In this document: one piece after another, positions 46,809 to 61,800 of the stretch
Numbering within the stretch: position 1 is the stretch's first letter
Layout: each line of letters starts with the position of its first letter
Assembly (NCBI RefSeq): GCF_000523235.1
Contig: NZ_CP006850.1
Location: forward strand, 3,782,001 to 3,846,000
Length of the DNA: 64,000 bases
Direction of reading: 5' to 3'
Source: Nocardia nova SH22a
Lineage (GTDB): Bacteria > Actinomycetota > Actinomycetes > Mycobacteriales > Mycobacteriaceae
Notes under the pieces: model-generated
Databases searched by the model: none
Told to the model about the DNA's origin: nothing
Seen by the model: the letters and a program-made list of their open reading frames with translations, nothing else
Position numbers and translations under genes: made by a program

Positions 46809-49800
46809 ATGAATCTGTCTTCGGCCGAATCTCCCGCCGACCGGGCGGACTTGATCCCGCTGTCGCGAGCGCAATACGGTATGTGGCTGGCGGGAAACCT
46901 GCCCGGCGGGCAGGCGATGAATATCGCGCACTACGTCGAAATCGACGGGCCGATGGACATCGATGCCTTCACCGAAGCGGTGAATACCGCCGGTCACGAA
47001 ACCGAATCCCTCATCGTCCGGGTCGTCGAGACCGACGGTGTTCCTTGTCAATTCGTCGACCACAGCATCTCCTACGACGAGGCCGTACTGGATGTCGGTG
47101 GTGAGCCCGATCCGCTCGCCGCGGCACTGGAATGGATGCGTCACGACTACAACACCAAAACCGTCGATCCCAGCCGCGACCGGCTCGCGGCGACCCGGCT
47201 GATCCGGATCGGCGAGAACCACCATCTGTGGTACGCGCGTGCGCACCATCTCGTCATCGACGGCTACGGCGCCTTCAACGTCCTGACCCGGGTGGCCGAG
47301 CACTACAACGCATTGCTGGAGGGCAGGGCGCCGGTCCCCATGGCGGGGGCGAAGTTACGCGACATCATCGACGCCGAGCACGCGTACCGCAACAGTTCCC
47401 GGTTCGAGGACGACAAGGCGTACTGGCTCGCCAAGGTCGCCGACCTCCCGGCGCCGACGAGCCTGTCCGGGCGCACCGCACGCGTCGGCAAGGTCGATCG
47501 CGTTGCCGGACTGGAGCTTTCGGTGCAATTGTCCGAAGATCTGGAGCGACTGGCCGCCGGTGTGAACGCCTCGACCGCACAGGTGATCATCGCCGGTTTC
47601 GCCGCCTTTCTCGCGCGGATGACCGGCAGCGAGGACGTGGCGCTGTCGATGCCGGTCACCGGCCGGGTCACCAAACGCCTGCGCAATGCCGCCGCGATGC
47701 TGGCCAACATGGTGCCGATCCGGTTCACCGTGGACACCACGACCACGGTGGAACAGCTGATCCGCGCGTCGATGTCGGAGCTCGTCCTCGCGATGCGCCA
47801 CCAGCTCTACCGCTTCGAGGACCTGCGCCGCGACTCCGACGCGCTGGACGCGTCCGCGAACTCCTACGGCCCGATCGTCAACATCCTGTTCTTCGACTCC
47901 GCGATCCGCCTCGGCCGCGCCACCGGCCGCTACCGCGCACTGACCTCCGGCGTCCTCGACGATCTGCAGCTCAACATGTACCGCTCGGGCCCCGACGCGC
48001 CGCTGCTGATCGAACTGCACGGCAACGCCAATCTCTACGGCCAGGACGAACTCGACATCCACGCCCGCCGGTTCATCGGATTCCTGGAGCGGCTCGCGCG
48101 AACACCGCTCGACACACCGGTGACCACGGTGCCGCTCACGGCCGCCGCCGAACAGGCGCACATCGTCGGCGAACTCGCCGGTCGCGACGGCACCACGAGC
48201 ACCGCCACACTCGTGGACCTGCTGGAATGGCAGGTCGCGGCCACACCCGACGCCGAGGCCGTCACCGCGGGCGCGCTCACCCTCACCTATCAGGAACTCG
48301 ACGAACGGTCCACCCGCCTGGCCCGCGCGCTGATCGCACGGGGCGCGGGCCCCGACAGCCTGGTGGCCATCGCGATGCCACGCGACACCGACCTGGTCGT
48401 CGCCGCGCTGGCCGTGCTCAAATCCGGCGCCGGATATCTGCCCCTCGACATCGCGCACCCGGCCGACCGGCTGGCCTACGTGCTCGACGACGCCGACCCG
48501 ATCGCCGTGCTGACCACTCGTGCTGTGCGCGAGCGCATTCCGGGCGATCCCGGACGGACAGTGCTGGTCGAGGAGGCGACCGCCCCGGACGGCGAAGCGG
48601 CCACCGCGCCGATCACCGACGCGCACCGGATCCGCCCGCTGCGGCTCACCAACATCGCCTACGTCATCTACACCTCCGGGTCGACCGGACGGCCCAAAGG
48701 CGTGGCCGTCAGCCACCGCGCGGTCGCGACCTACCTCGCCAACGCCTGCGACGAGATCGGCGTACGGCCCGGTGACGTGTGGATGCTGTTCCACTCCTTC
48801 GCATTCGACTACTCGGTGTGGGAGATCTTCGGCGCACTGGTCACCGGCGGCCGCCTGGTGGTTGTGGACGCCGACACCACCCGATCGCCCGGCGAGGTCG
48901 TGCGCGCGGCGGCCCGCGAACAGGTCACCGTCCTGAACCAGACCCCCTCGGCCTTCCAGCAGTTCGCCACGGCGAAGCAACGCTACGACGAGGCCGGTGA
49001 CCCCGACGGCCCGCTGTCACTGCGACTGGTCGTGCTCTCCGGCGAACGTCTCGACCCGGCGGGACTGTCGGACTGGTACGAGCACAACCCCACACTGCCG
49101 GTGCTGGTGAACAGCTACGGCATCACCGAGACCACGGTCTTCGTCACCCGCCACTGCCTGACACCGGACATCGCGGGGCCGGGAGCGCCGAGCACGATCG
49201 GCACGGCACTGCCCGGACTGCGCACCTACGTTCTCGACGACCGCCTGCGACCCGCTCCGATCGGCGCCTGGGGTGAGGTCTACGTCGCCGGAACCCAGCT
49301 CGCCCGCGGCTATCTCGGCCGCCCCGCCCTGACCGCGGCACGCTTCGTGGCCGCCCCGTTCGGCGGCCCGGGCGCGCGGCTCTACCGCAGCGGCGACGTC
49401 GCGCGCTGGAATCCCCAGGGCGAGTTGGAATATCGCGGCCGCGCCGACCAGCAGGTCCAGCTGCGCGGATTCCGGATCGAACTCGGCGAGATCCGCAACG
49501 CGTTGCTCAGCCACCCCGCGGTGTCGGCCGCCGTGGTCACCGTGCACCTGCCGGGCACCGACGCCGCCCGCCTCGTCGCCCACGTCGTCACCGACGACGC
49601 CACCGGCGCGGCCGACACCTTGCGCGCGCACGTCGCGACCATGGTGCCGGAGTACATGATTCCGGCCGTCGTGCTCCCGGTCGACAACATCCCGCTGACG
49701 GTCAACGGCAAGGTCGACCACCGCGCACTGCCCGAGCCGGTGTTCGAATCCTCGGCCGCCTATGTCGCGCCACGCGCCGCCGTCGAGGAGGCCGTCGCCG

Positions 49801-52800
49801 ACATCTTCGCCGAGGTGCTCGGCCTCGAACGAGTCGGCGTGCTGGACAACTTCTTCGAGCGCGGCGGCAACTCGCTCACCGCGACCGGAGCGGCGGCGCG
49901 CATCGCCGAACTGACCCGGTCCACGGTCTCGGTCCGCGATCTGTTCGCCAAGCCGACCGTCGCCGAACTCGCCGCCGGAATCGACACCGCCGAACGCTCC
50001 GCACGGCTCGCGCTGCGTGCGCGACCGCGCGTCGAGCCGATCCCGCTGTCACCGGCGCAGAACCGGATCTGGCTGATCAATCAGCTCGATCCCGCCTCCA
50101 CGGCCTACAACATCCCGCTGGTGGTACGGCTGACCGGGCGCCTCGATGCCACCGCGCTGCGCACCGCCCTCACCGATGTGATCGACCGGCACGAATCCCT
50201 GCGAACGGTCTACCCGGAGGTGAAAGGCGAAGGGACACAAGTTGTCCTGACCGCCGAACAGGTCGTCGCCGAACTCGACACGACGCCCGTGCCGATCGAT
50301 CCCGCCGATCTCACCGACCGGATCCGGGCCACGTCCGCGGCCGGATTCGACGTCAGCGCGGCCGTCCCCATCCGCATCGCCCTGCTGGCCTGCGGGAACA
50401 CCGACCAGCACGTCCTCGTGCTGATCCTGCACCACATCTGCTGCGACGGATCGTCGCTGCCACCGCTGGCCGCCGACATCGCCACCGCCTACGCCGCCCG
50501 ATCCCAGGACAAGGTCCCCGACTGGGTCCCGCTGACCGTGCAATACCCCGACTACAGCATCTGGCATCGCGCGATACTCGGCGACGAGCACGACCCCGAT
50601 TCCACCGCCGCACGCCAATTGCGTTTCTGGACCACACAACTGGCGGGAATGCCGCCCCTGCTCGATCTCCCCGCCGATCATCCGCGCCCGGCGCGGCGAA
50701 CGCTGCGCGGCGACGTCGCCCACAGCGTGATCCCCGCCGAGACCTACGCCGGGATCGAACGTCTCGCGCAGGACGCCAACGTGACGACCTTCATCGTCGT
50801 CCATGCCGCGCTGGCGACCCTGCTGGCCCGGCTGGCCGGCAGCGACGACATCACCATCGGCACACCGGTCGCGGGCCGCGGCGAGACCGCGCTGGAACCG
50901 TTGATCGGCATGTTCGTCAACACGGTGCCGCTGCGCACCCGGGTGCGGGCCGATGAATCCTTCCTCGCATTCCTGGCGCGGGTCAAAGACATCGACCTCG
51001 ACGCCTTCACCCACAGCGACCTGCCCTACGAACGCGTCGTCGACGAGATCGTCCCCGCACGCCCGGCCGCGCACGCCCCGTTGTGCCAGGTCTACCTGGC
51101 CTTCGAGAACATGGCCCTGCCGAGTCTGGAACTGCCCGAACTCACCGTCGAACCGCTGGACGCGGGCCCACAGCCCGCGAAGGTCGACATCATCGTCACC
51201 GTCGCCGCGAACACCGCCGCCGACGGCGATGTCGCCGTCCGGATCGACTACGCGACAGACCTGTTCGACCGCGCGACGATCGAGGACCTCACCGGACGGC
51301 TCCACCGCGTTCTCGACACGGTCGTGTCCCGCCCGCGGCAGCGAGTCGGCGACCTGACCGTGCTGACCGAATCCGAACGGGCCGGACTGGTACCGGCCAG
51401 CGGCGGGCCCGCCGCGACGCCGACGGTGCTGGCGGACTTGCTGACCGTCGCCGATCCCGACGCGGTCGCGGTCGTCTCGCACGAGCGCACCGTGACCTAC
51501 GGCGAGGTCGACGATTGGTCGAATCGCCTTGCGCGGCAGCTGATCGCGTGGGGTGTGGGCCCGGGCGACCAGGTCGCGCTGGCGATGGGCCGATCGGTGG
51601 AATTCGTGACCGCGATCTGGGCGGTGACCAAGGCCGGCGCCGCCTTCGTCCCGATCGACCCGCGCAATCCGGCCGAGCGGACCGCGCTGATGCTCACCGA
51701 TGCCGGTGTGCGCGTGGCGATCACCGTCACACAGTCGCGGGATCTGGTGCCCGACCCGGTGCGGCGGCTGGTGCTCGACGATCCGCAGACGGCGGCCGAT
51801 CTCGCGGCGCTGTCGGAGGCCGCGGTGACCGACGCCGAGCGGGCGCGGGCCTGCCGCACCGCCGACACCGCCTACGTGCTGTACACCTCCGGCTCGACCG
51901 GAACTCCGAAGGGCGTCGCGGTCACCCACGAGGGACTGGCGAATTTCGCCGCCGAACAACGCGATCGCTACTGCCTCGACCCCTCGGCACGAGTGTTGCA
52001 GCTGGCCGCACCGGGTTTCGACGCGGTGGTCCTCGAATTGCTGATGGCGCACACCTGCGGCGCGGCCCTGATTGTCGCGCCCCCCGACGCCGTCGCCGGT
52101 GACGCACTGGCGAAGTGGACTGCCGCACAGCGTGTCTCGCACGCGTTCGTCACACCCAGCGTGCTGTCGACCATGCGGCCCGACGGACTGGACTCGCTGC
52201 GCGTCCTGGTCGCGGGCGGGGAGGCGGTATCGTCGGAGACGGTCGCGGTGTGGGCGCCGGGCCGTCGGCTGTTCAACGGCTACGGACCGACCGAGACGAC
52301 GATCATGGTCGCCATCAGCGATCCGCTGTGCACCGGGGACCGCGTCACCCTCGGCGGGCCGATCCGCGGTGTGGACGCCGTGGTACTCGACACCTGGCTG
52401 CGGCCGGTGCCGGTCGGAGTGCCGGGGGAGCTGTACGTGTCGGGGGTCCAGCTCGCCCGCGGATACCACAACCGGACGGCCGCCACGGCCGCCGCGTTCG
52501 TCGCGAATCCCCACGGCCGCCCGGGAACTCGCATGTACCGCACCGGCGACATGGTGCGCTGGACCTCTGCCGAAACCCTCGAATACCTCGGCCGGGCCGA
52601 TTTCCAGGTCGAGATCCGCGGACAGCGGATCGAACCCGGCGAGATCGAGGCCGCGCTCACCTCGCACCCCGCGGTGTCGGCGGCGGTCGTGATCGGCGCC
52701 GACAGCGGTGGCCAGTCGCGCCTGGCCGCCTACGTCGTGCCGGCCGACGGCTCGATCGACACCACCGAACTGCTCGGCCACGCGGCGCGACGGCTGCCCT

Positions 52801-55800
52801 CGCACATGGTCCCGGAGGCGGTGACCGTGCTCGACGCGCTGCCGCTGTCACCGGTGGGCAAGGTCGACCGGGCGGCGCTGCCGGAACCGGTGTTCGGTGT
52901 CGCCGCAACACGATTCGTGGCACCGCGCGACGTCACCGAACAACTGGTCGCCGATGTGTGCGCCACCGTGCTGGGCCTCGACCGGGTCGGCCTGGCCGAC
53001 AACTTCTTCGACCTGGGCGGCAACTCGCTGTCGGCGACCCGGGCGGCGGCCCAGCTGAGCGCCGCACTCGGCGCCGACGTGTCACTACGGGCCCTGTTCG
53101 ACGCGCCGACGGTCGCGGCGTTGGCCGAATCCGTCCGCTCCGCCGGAGGCACCGGCCGTCAACCGCTGGTCCCGCAACAGCGCCCGGACCGGATCCCGCT
53201 CTCGCCCGCGCAGACGCGCATGTGGTTCCTCGCCCGGCTCGACACCCGCTCACCGATCTACAACATCCCGATGGCCGTCCGGATGTCGGGCCGACTCGAC
53301 CCCGCGGCCCTGCGCGCCGCGCTCACCGACGTGATCGACCGGCACGAGTCGCTGCGCACGATCTACCCCGACAGCGACACCGGACCACATCAGGTGATCA
53401 TGCCGACCGAGGTGGCGGCCCCCGCGCTCGCGATCGTGTCGTGCCCGGCCGGTGAGATCGACGCGCGGATCACCGTCGAGGCCCGCGCCGGGTTCGACGT
53501 CACCTGCGAGATCCCGTGCCGAATCGTGCTGCTGCGCAGCGCACCCCACGACCACACCCTGATCATCGTCGTCCATCACATCGCCTTCGACGGCTCCTCA
53601 CTGGCACCGCTGGCCGCCGACCTCGCCACGGCCTACGAAGCCCGGTTGGGCGCACAGCCGCCGCGCTGGGCCCCGCTGCCCGTGCAATACGCGGATTACG
53701 CTGTGTGGCAACAGAAACTGCTCGGCGCCGACCAGGATCCCGGCAGCGTCGCCGCGACCCAGATCGCCTATTGGCGTGCCGCGCTCGCCGCGCTGCCCGA
53801 AGTCCTCGACCTGCCCGCCGACCGGGCGCGCCCGGCCAAGCAGTCCTTCCGCGGAGCGACGGTGACGGCGACGCTGCCCGCCCACCTGCACCGGGAGCTC
53901 ATCGATCTGGCCCGCGGTCACGACGCGACCGTGTTCATGGTGCTGCACGCGGCATACGCGGTACTGCTGGCGCGCCTGTCGGGCACCGGCGACATCGCCG
54001 TGGGCACACCGATCGCGGGGCGCGGCGAACGCGGACTCGAGGGACTGATCGGCATGTTCGTCAACACCCTGGTGCTGCGCACGGCCGTCGACCCCGCCCG
54101 GTCCTTCACCGAACTTCTCGAACAGGTCCGGCGCACCGATCTCAGCGCCTTCGACAACGCCGACATCCCGTTCGAACGGCTCGTCGAGGTGCTCAACCCG
54201 GCGCGCTCGACCGCGCACGCGCCCCTGACCCAGGTCGGATTCTCCTTCCAGAACATCGATATTCCGGTGGTGGAACTGGCGGGGCTGACCGTCGCGGCGC
54301 GCATGGCCGACCCGGGCGTCGCCAAATACGATCTGCACCTCAATCTCGTCGATCTCCCCGCACGCGAGGACGGGCCCGGCGAGATGACCGCCGAATTGAG
54401 CTATGCGACAGACCTGTTCGACGAAGCCACGGTCGCGTCGATATTCCAGCGGTTCGTGCTGCTGCTCGGCGCGATCGTCGCCGATCCGGCCGTCGCCGTC
54501 GGCGATATCGAACTGCTGACCCCCGACGAGACGAACCGGCTCGCACTCCGCGCGACGGGAGAACGCACCGGCCCGTCCTCGGCGACGCTGGCCTCGGTGT
54601 TCGCCGCACAGGCGGCCCTGTGCCCGGACGAGACCGCCCTGATCGATGCCGCCGACGGCGCCCGCTACAGCTACGGAGACTTCGCCGCGCGGGTGAACAC
54701 CCTCGCCCGGACACTGATCGGGCGCGGGATCGGGCCCGGCGACCTCGTCGCCGTCGCGATGCGCCGCAGCGTCGACCTGCTCACCACGCTGTATGCCATC
54801 CACGCCGCCGGTGCGGCCTATCTGCCGCTGGACCCGGACCATCCGGTCGAACGGACGCGCGCGATCCTGGCCGACGCGCGCCCGGCGGCGGTGCTCACCC
54901 GCCGCGGCGAGGCGGCGAATGTGCCCGGCGAGGCATGGGCGTTCGAGGAGCTCGGCGACGAATACGCCGACGCGGCCCCGATCACCGACGCCGAACGAAT
55001 CCGCGCCCTGACCGCCGACGATCTGGCCTACGTCGTCTACACCTCCGGCTCCACCGGCGTGCCCAAGGGCGTGGCGGTGCCGCACCGCGCGGTGGTCAAC
55101 CAATTGCGCTGGCTGCGTGACCATTACGGGCTCGGCGGCGAGGACGTCATGCTCTGGCGCACGCCGGTCACCTTCGATCTGTCGGTCTGGGAGCTGTTCT
55201 CCGCCCTGACCTGCGGCGCGTCACTGGTCGTCGCGGGCCCGCACGCGCACACCGACCCCGGCGCCGTGGCCGGACTGCTGACCCGATACCGGGTCACGAC
55301 AGTCGATTTCGTGCCGTCGCTGCTGTCGGTGTTCCTCGACACCGCCGGGGCGGACGGATTCCCGGACCTGCGGCGGGTGCTGTGCATCGGTGAGGCGCTG
55401 CCGGTCGAGACCGTGCGGCGTTTCCGCCGATTCGCCGCCGCCCGGATCGACAATCTGTACGGTCCGACCGAGGCTGCGGTCAGCGTCACCGCGCACCGTA
55501 TCGGCGAACTCGGCGACGGCACCGTGCCGATCGGCGTCCCGGAATCGAACACCGTTGTGCGCGTGCTGGATTCACGCCTGCGCCCGGTCCCCGACGGTGT
55601 GACCGGTGAACTGTACCTGGGCGGTGTGCAGCTGGCTCGTGGATATCACCACCGTCCCGGGCGGACCGCGGCGAGCTTCGTCGCGGACCCGGCCGACGTG
55701 CCCGGCGCCCGGCTGTATCGCACCGGCGATCTGGTCCGCTGGGGCGCCGACGGGGCCCTGCACTACATCGGCAGGGCCGATACCCAGGTGAAAGTGCACG

Positions 55801-58800
55801 GCCTGCGTATCGAACCGGGGGACGTCGAGGCGGCGCTGCTCGCGCACGAGCAGGTGAGCGCGGCGATCGTCCGGGTCCGCGCCGAGGGCGAGGATCGGCG
55901 GCTGGTCGCCCACGTCGTCGCCGAGCCCGCACTCGACGTCCGGCGGATGCGCGGATTCCTGCTGGAACGGCTGCCCGCCTACATGGTTCCGTCCGCGCTG
56001 GTGCGCATCGACGCCGTACCGCTCACCGCCAACGGCAAGATCGACCACCGGGCCCTGCCCGCGCCGCCGGTGCGCGGTCACGACCTGGGCCGGCGCGCAC
56101 CGCGCGGCCTGCTGGAGGAGACCGTCGCCGGCGTGTTCGGCGACCTGCTCGACCGCCCGGACATCGGCGCCGACGACGACTTCTTCGAACTCGGCGGCAA
56201 CTCGCTCGTCGCGACCCGCGCGCTGAGCCGGATCGGCGAGATCACCGGAGTGACCGTACCGGTGCCGACGATCTTCGAAGCGCCCACCGTCGGCGAACTC
56301 GCCGAACGTATCGCGCGACTGCGCGCACTGCCCGGTCTGCCCGCCCCCACCCGCAGGACTCGCCCCGACCGAATTCCGTTGTCACCGGCTCAGGTTCGGA
56401 TGTGGTTCCTCAACCAGTTCGATCCCGGATCGGCCGAATACGTGATCCCGCTGGCGCTGCGGCTCGGCGGCGCGGTCGACACCGAGGCGCTCGTCGCGGC
56501 CGTGGGCGACGTCATCGAGCGACACGAGGTGCTGCGGACCGTGTATCCGGGCGCCGACGGCGTCCCCGGTCAGGTCGTGCTCGCCACCGGCGAGGTCACC
56601 GCACACCTGGATCTCGTACCCGAACCGGTGCGGGAGCGCGAACTGCCCGCCCGGCTGGCCGAATTCCTCGCCACCGGATTCGACGTATCGACCCGGGCGC
56701 CGCTGCGGATCGCGCTCTACCAGCTCTGCGATCAGGCGTGGGTGGTGGCACTGGCGATCCACCACATCAGCTGTGACGGATTCTCGGTGGCGCCGCTGGC
56801 GGCCGATATCGTCACCGCCTACCGCGCGCGGGCCCGCGGCAGCGCCCCGGACTGGGCGCCGCTGGAGGTGCAGTTCGCCGACTACGCCCTGTGGCAGCGG
56901 GAAACGCTCGGCTCGGCCGACGACCCGGACGCGCCCCTGGCCCGCGACATCGCCTACTGGCGCGACCGGCTCGCCGGTGTCCCCGAGGTGATCGAGCTGC
57001 CCGCCGACCGGCCGCGCCCGCCCGCCCGCACCGGACGCGGCGCCGTCGTGCGCGCCACGGTCCCCGGCGAGGTGCAGAACCGGGTGGAAGCGCTGGCACG
57101 GCGCTGCGGCGCCACCTCCTTCATGGTCGTGCACGCCGCGCTGGCGGTCCTGCTGTCACGACTGTCGGGCAGCGACGACATCACCATCGGCGTACCGCAT
57201 GCCGGGCGAGGCCACCGGGCGCTGGACAACCTGGTCGGCATGTTCGTCAACACCCTGGTGCTGCGCAGCCGGGTCGACGCCGACCGATCGTTCGAAAGTC
57301 TGCTCGACCAGGTGCGCCGCACCGCGGTCGAGGCATTCGACCACGCCGGTGTGCCGTTCGAGCAGTTGGTCGAGACACTCGCACCCGCCCGCTCGACCGC
57401 GCACACGCCGCTGTTCCAGGTCATGCTCGCCTACCAGAACATGACGCGGGCGCGCGTCGACCTGCCGGGCCTGACCGTGGAGAACCTGGACCCCGACGAC
57501 GGCTCCGCGATCTACGACCTGCTGCTGATGGTGACCGAGGGGCACGGCCCCCGCAACGAGCCCACCGGCATGACACTGCGATTGACCTACGCCACAGACC
57601 TTTTCGACGAGGACACGATCGTCGGCTTCGCCGGACAGTTCGTGCGTGTACTCGACGCCGTCACCGCCGACGCCGGAATCGCCACCGGCGCCGTCGACGT
57701 CCTCGATCCCGGGCAGCGGCGGCTGATCCTGGAGCAATGGAACGACACCGGCGCTCCCGCGGACTCGGGCCGGACGCTGGCCGACTCCCTGCCCGAACAG
57801 GCGGCCCGAACCCCGGAGGCCCCGGCCCTGATCGTGCCGGGCGGCGAGGTCGTGAGCTACCGGGAATTCGACGCGCGCGTCAACCGGCTGGCCCGATGGC
57901 TCATCGCCCAGGGGGCGGAACCGGAAACCGTTGTGGCGGTGGGTATCCGGCGATCGGTGGACCTGGTCACCGCACTGTACGCGGTGGTCGCCACCGGCGC
58001 GGCGTTCCTGCCGATCGATCCGGATCATCCGAGCGCCCGGACCGCCGAGGTCCTGCACGCGGCCCGGCCGCTGCTGACACTCACCACCACCTCCGACCGC
58101 GACACACTGCCCGCCGGATTCGAGGCGGTGTGCGTCGACCGCATCGACCTGTCCGGCGGGGCGAGCACTCCGATCACCGACGCGCAGCGGCGCGCGCCGC
58201 TGCGGCCGGACACTGTGGCCTACGTGCTGTTCACCTCCGGCTCCACCGGAGTGCCCAAGGGCGTAGCGCTCACCCACGCCGCCACCGTGAGCCAGCTGGC
58301 CTGGGCGCAGCGGCAGTGGCCGCACGGCCCGGACGACGTCGTCCTGCACAAGACCCCGGTGACCTTCGACATCGCGATCTGGGAGTTGTTCTGGCCCTTG
58401 CGGACCGGGGCGCGGATCGTGATCGCCGAACCCGGCGGCCATCGCGACCCCGCCTACATCGCGGACCTCGTCGCCGAATACCGGGTCGGCACCGTGCATT
58501 TCGTGCCGTCGATGCTCGACGTCCTGCTCGACACCGCCGGATCGGCGGCGCTGTCGCCGATCCGGCGGGTATTCGTGGCCGGTGAGGCGTTCGCGCAGCG
58601 CACCGCCGACGCGGCGGCGGCGATGTTCACCGACGCCGACATCGTGAACTGGTACGGCCCGGCCGAAGCGGAGGTCGTCACCTTCGCCCGGTGCCTGCCC
58701 GGGGTACGCGACCGGGCGACGGTTCCCATCGGCACGCCGGTGGCGGGCATGCGTGTGCACGTGCTGGATTCGCGGCTGCGGCCGGTCCCGGTGGGCGTGG

Positions 58801-61800
58801 TCGGCGACCTCTACGTGTCCGGGGTGCAGGTGGCGCGCGGCTATCACGGCCGCGCGGATCTCACCTGCGGCGCCTTCGTCGCGCATCCGTTCGGCGCGCC
58901 CGGCGAGCGCACGTACCGCACCGGCGACCTGGTCCGCTGGACCAAGGCGGGGGAGCTGGAGTATCTGGGCCGCAAGGATTTCCAGGTCAAGGTCCGCGGC
59001 CAGCGGGTCGAACCCGGAGACATCGAAGCGGCACTGTGCGCGCTGCCCGGCGTCGCGCGGGCCGCCGTCGTCGCCACCGCCGAACGCATCGCCGGCTACG
59101 TGACACTCGTGCCGGGCGCGGGCGCCGACGGCCGGACGCTGCGAGCCCGCCTCGCCCGCACACTGCCCGCCTATCTGGTGCCCGCGGTGGTACAGGTCCT
59201 CGACACCATGCCGGTGACGGCCAACGGCAAACTCGATCGAAACGCCCTGCCGCAACCGGTGTTCGACGTCGGCGACGACATCGTGGCGCCCCGCACGGAA
59301 CGCGAACGGGCACTCGCGGCGATCGTCGCCGACATCACCGGCGCCGACCGGATCGGCGTGACCGCCAACCTGTTCGAGAGCGGGGTCGACTCGCTGTCGG
59401 CCGCCCGCATCGCCGCCCGGGCCACGGCGACCCTCGGGGTCGAGACCGGCATCCGCGACATCTTCGACGAGCCCACCATCGCGGGCCTGGCCGAACGTCT
59501 CGCCACCCGAACGGGTTCGGCCGTCCCGCCACTGGTGGCGCGGCCGCGTCCGGCGGAAATCCCGCTCGCTGCGGCACAACGCCGGATGTGGTTCCTCGAT
59601 CAGTTCGACACCGCCTCGGCCGCCTACAACATCTGCCTCGCCGCCCGGCTCATCGGCACCCTGGACACCGATGCGTTGTGCGCGGCGCTGCGCGACGTGC
59701 TGTCCAGGCACGAGCCGCTGCGCACGATGTATCCGGCAGGCGCCGACGGTGAGCCGTATCAGCTCGTGCGCGAGATCGCGGACCTGGCCGCCGACGTGAT
59801 CCCGGAACCGGAACCGGAACCGGTCGGCGACGAGCGAGAACTCACCGATCGGATCCGCCGGGTGGTCGAGACGGGATTCGATGTGGCGCAGGCGCCGCCG
59901 CTGCGTGTCCGGATCTACCGGACCGCCGCCGACCGGTATGTGATCGTGCTGGTGGTGCATCACATCGCCGCCGACGGCGCGTCGATGGCGCCGCTGGCCG
60001 CCGACCTGTTCACCGCCTACGAGGCGCGAACGAAAAACTCCGCGCCACAATGGAAACCGATCGAGGTCCAGTACGCCGACTACGCGATGTGGCAGCGCGA
60101 GATGCTCGGCGCGGAAAACGATCCGGATTCGCCGATCGCCCGCCAGATCGCCCGGTGGACCACCGTCCTCGGCGACGCACCCGAACTACTCGACCTCCCG
60201 ACCGACCGGCCACGCCCCGCCGCCATGTCGATGTCGGGTGCGAGCATCCGGTTCGCGCTGCCGCCGCACCTGCACGCCGAGGTCGTGCGCCTGGCCCACC
60301 GTGAGAACGTCACCGTCTTCACCGTGCTGCACGCCGCGCTCGCGATCCTGCTGGCACGCACCGCGCACAGCGACGACATCTCGATCGGCTCCCCGGTCGC
60401 CGGGCGCGGCGACCGGGAACTCGACGATCTGGTCGGCATGTTCGTCAACACCGTCGTGCTGCGCACCCGGGTCCGCGACGACCTGTCGTTCCGGGAATTC
60501 CTGGCGCGGGTGCGCGAGGTGGACGTGGACGCGCTCGCGCACGCGGACCTGCCCTACGAACGGCTGGTCGACCTCCTCGATCGCGGCCGATCCATCGCCT
60601 ACACCCCGCTGTTCCAGGTGATGTTCGGGCTGCAGAACATGCGCGAGGCCCGGTTCGAGCTGCCCGGTGTCGATGTCGAACTGCTCGATCCCGGTCTGGC
60701 ACAGGCCAAGACCGACCTCACCGTGCTGATGACCGAACGCCGCGACGGCGACCGGCCGGACGGGATCGACGGCGAGATCATCTACGCCACCGACCTTTTC
60801 GACGCGCCCACCGCCGAAGCGTTCGCGCACCGGTTCACCCGAGTGCTCGAATCGGTCCTCGCCGATCCCGCGCGGCCGGTGGGCGGGATCGAACTGCTCG
60901 ACACCGCGGAGGCCCGGCGCCTGGTCCCCGCGCGCGGCGGTCGCGGCGCCCAGCCGTGCCCGCTGCCCGATCTGCTCGCCGCCGCCGTGGCCGCGAGACC
61001 GGCGGCGACCGCCCTGATCGGCACATCGGCGACCCTCACCTACGCCGAACTCGATTCCCGATCGAACCGGCTCGCCGCACACCTGCTCGCACTGGGCGCC
61101 GGGCCGGGGGTGTTCATCGCGCTGGCGGTGCCCAGATCGGTCGACTACCACGTCGCGATGTGGGCGATCGCGAAGACCGGCGCCACCTTCGTGCCGGTGG
61201 ATCTGCGCTATCCCACCGAACGGATCGCGCACATGATGCGCGACTGCGCCGCCGCCCTCGGCATCACCGTCGAGTCCGCGCGCCCGGCCCTGCCCGGCGA
61301 CATCGAATGGCTCTCGCTCGACGACCCCGACACCGCAGGGCGGATCGCCGCACACACCGACCGGGCCGTGACCGACGCCGATCGCCCACGGCCGCTTCGG
61401 ATTTCCGGTGCCGCCTACCTCGTCTACACCTCGGGTTCGACCGGAACGCCGAAGGGAGTCGTGGTCGCTCACGCGGGGCTGGCGGGCTTCGCGGAAGAAC
61501 AACGCGTCCGCTATCGGGTCGAACCCGGCTCCCGGGTGCTGCAGGTGGCCGCACCGGCCTTCGACGCGGTGCTGCTGGAGGCGCTCATGGCCTGCGCGGC
61601 CGGAGCGTGCCTGGTCGTCTCACCGCCGCACGTGTACGGCGGCCCGGATCTGGCGGCGCTCATCCGCGACCATCGGGTGACCCACGCCTTCCTGACGCCG
61701 AGCGTGCTGGCGACGGTGTCGACCACCGACCTCACCTCGGTGCGGGTCCTGGCGGTCGGCGGGGAACGGGTCTCCGCGGACCTGATCGCCGCCTGGGCGC

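Noticed and set aside
46805-47104. ATG at 46805 as the NRPS2 start
   Set aside because: It is in the wrong frame with a 3-base spacer; ATG 46809 has a 7-base spacer and leads directly into the C domain.
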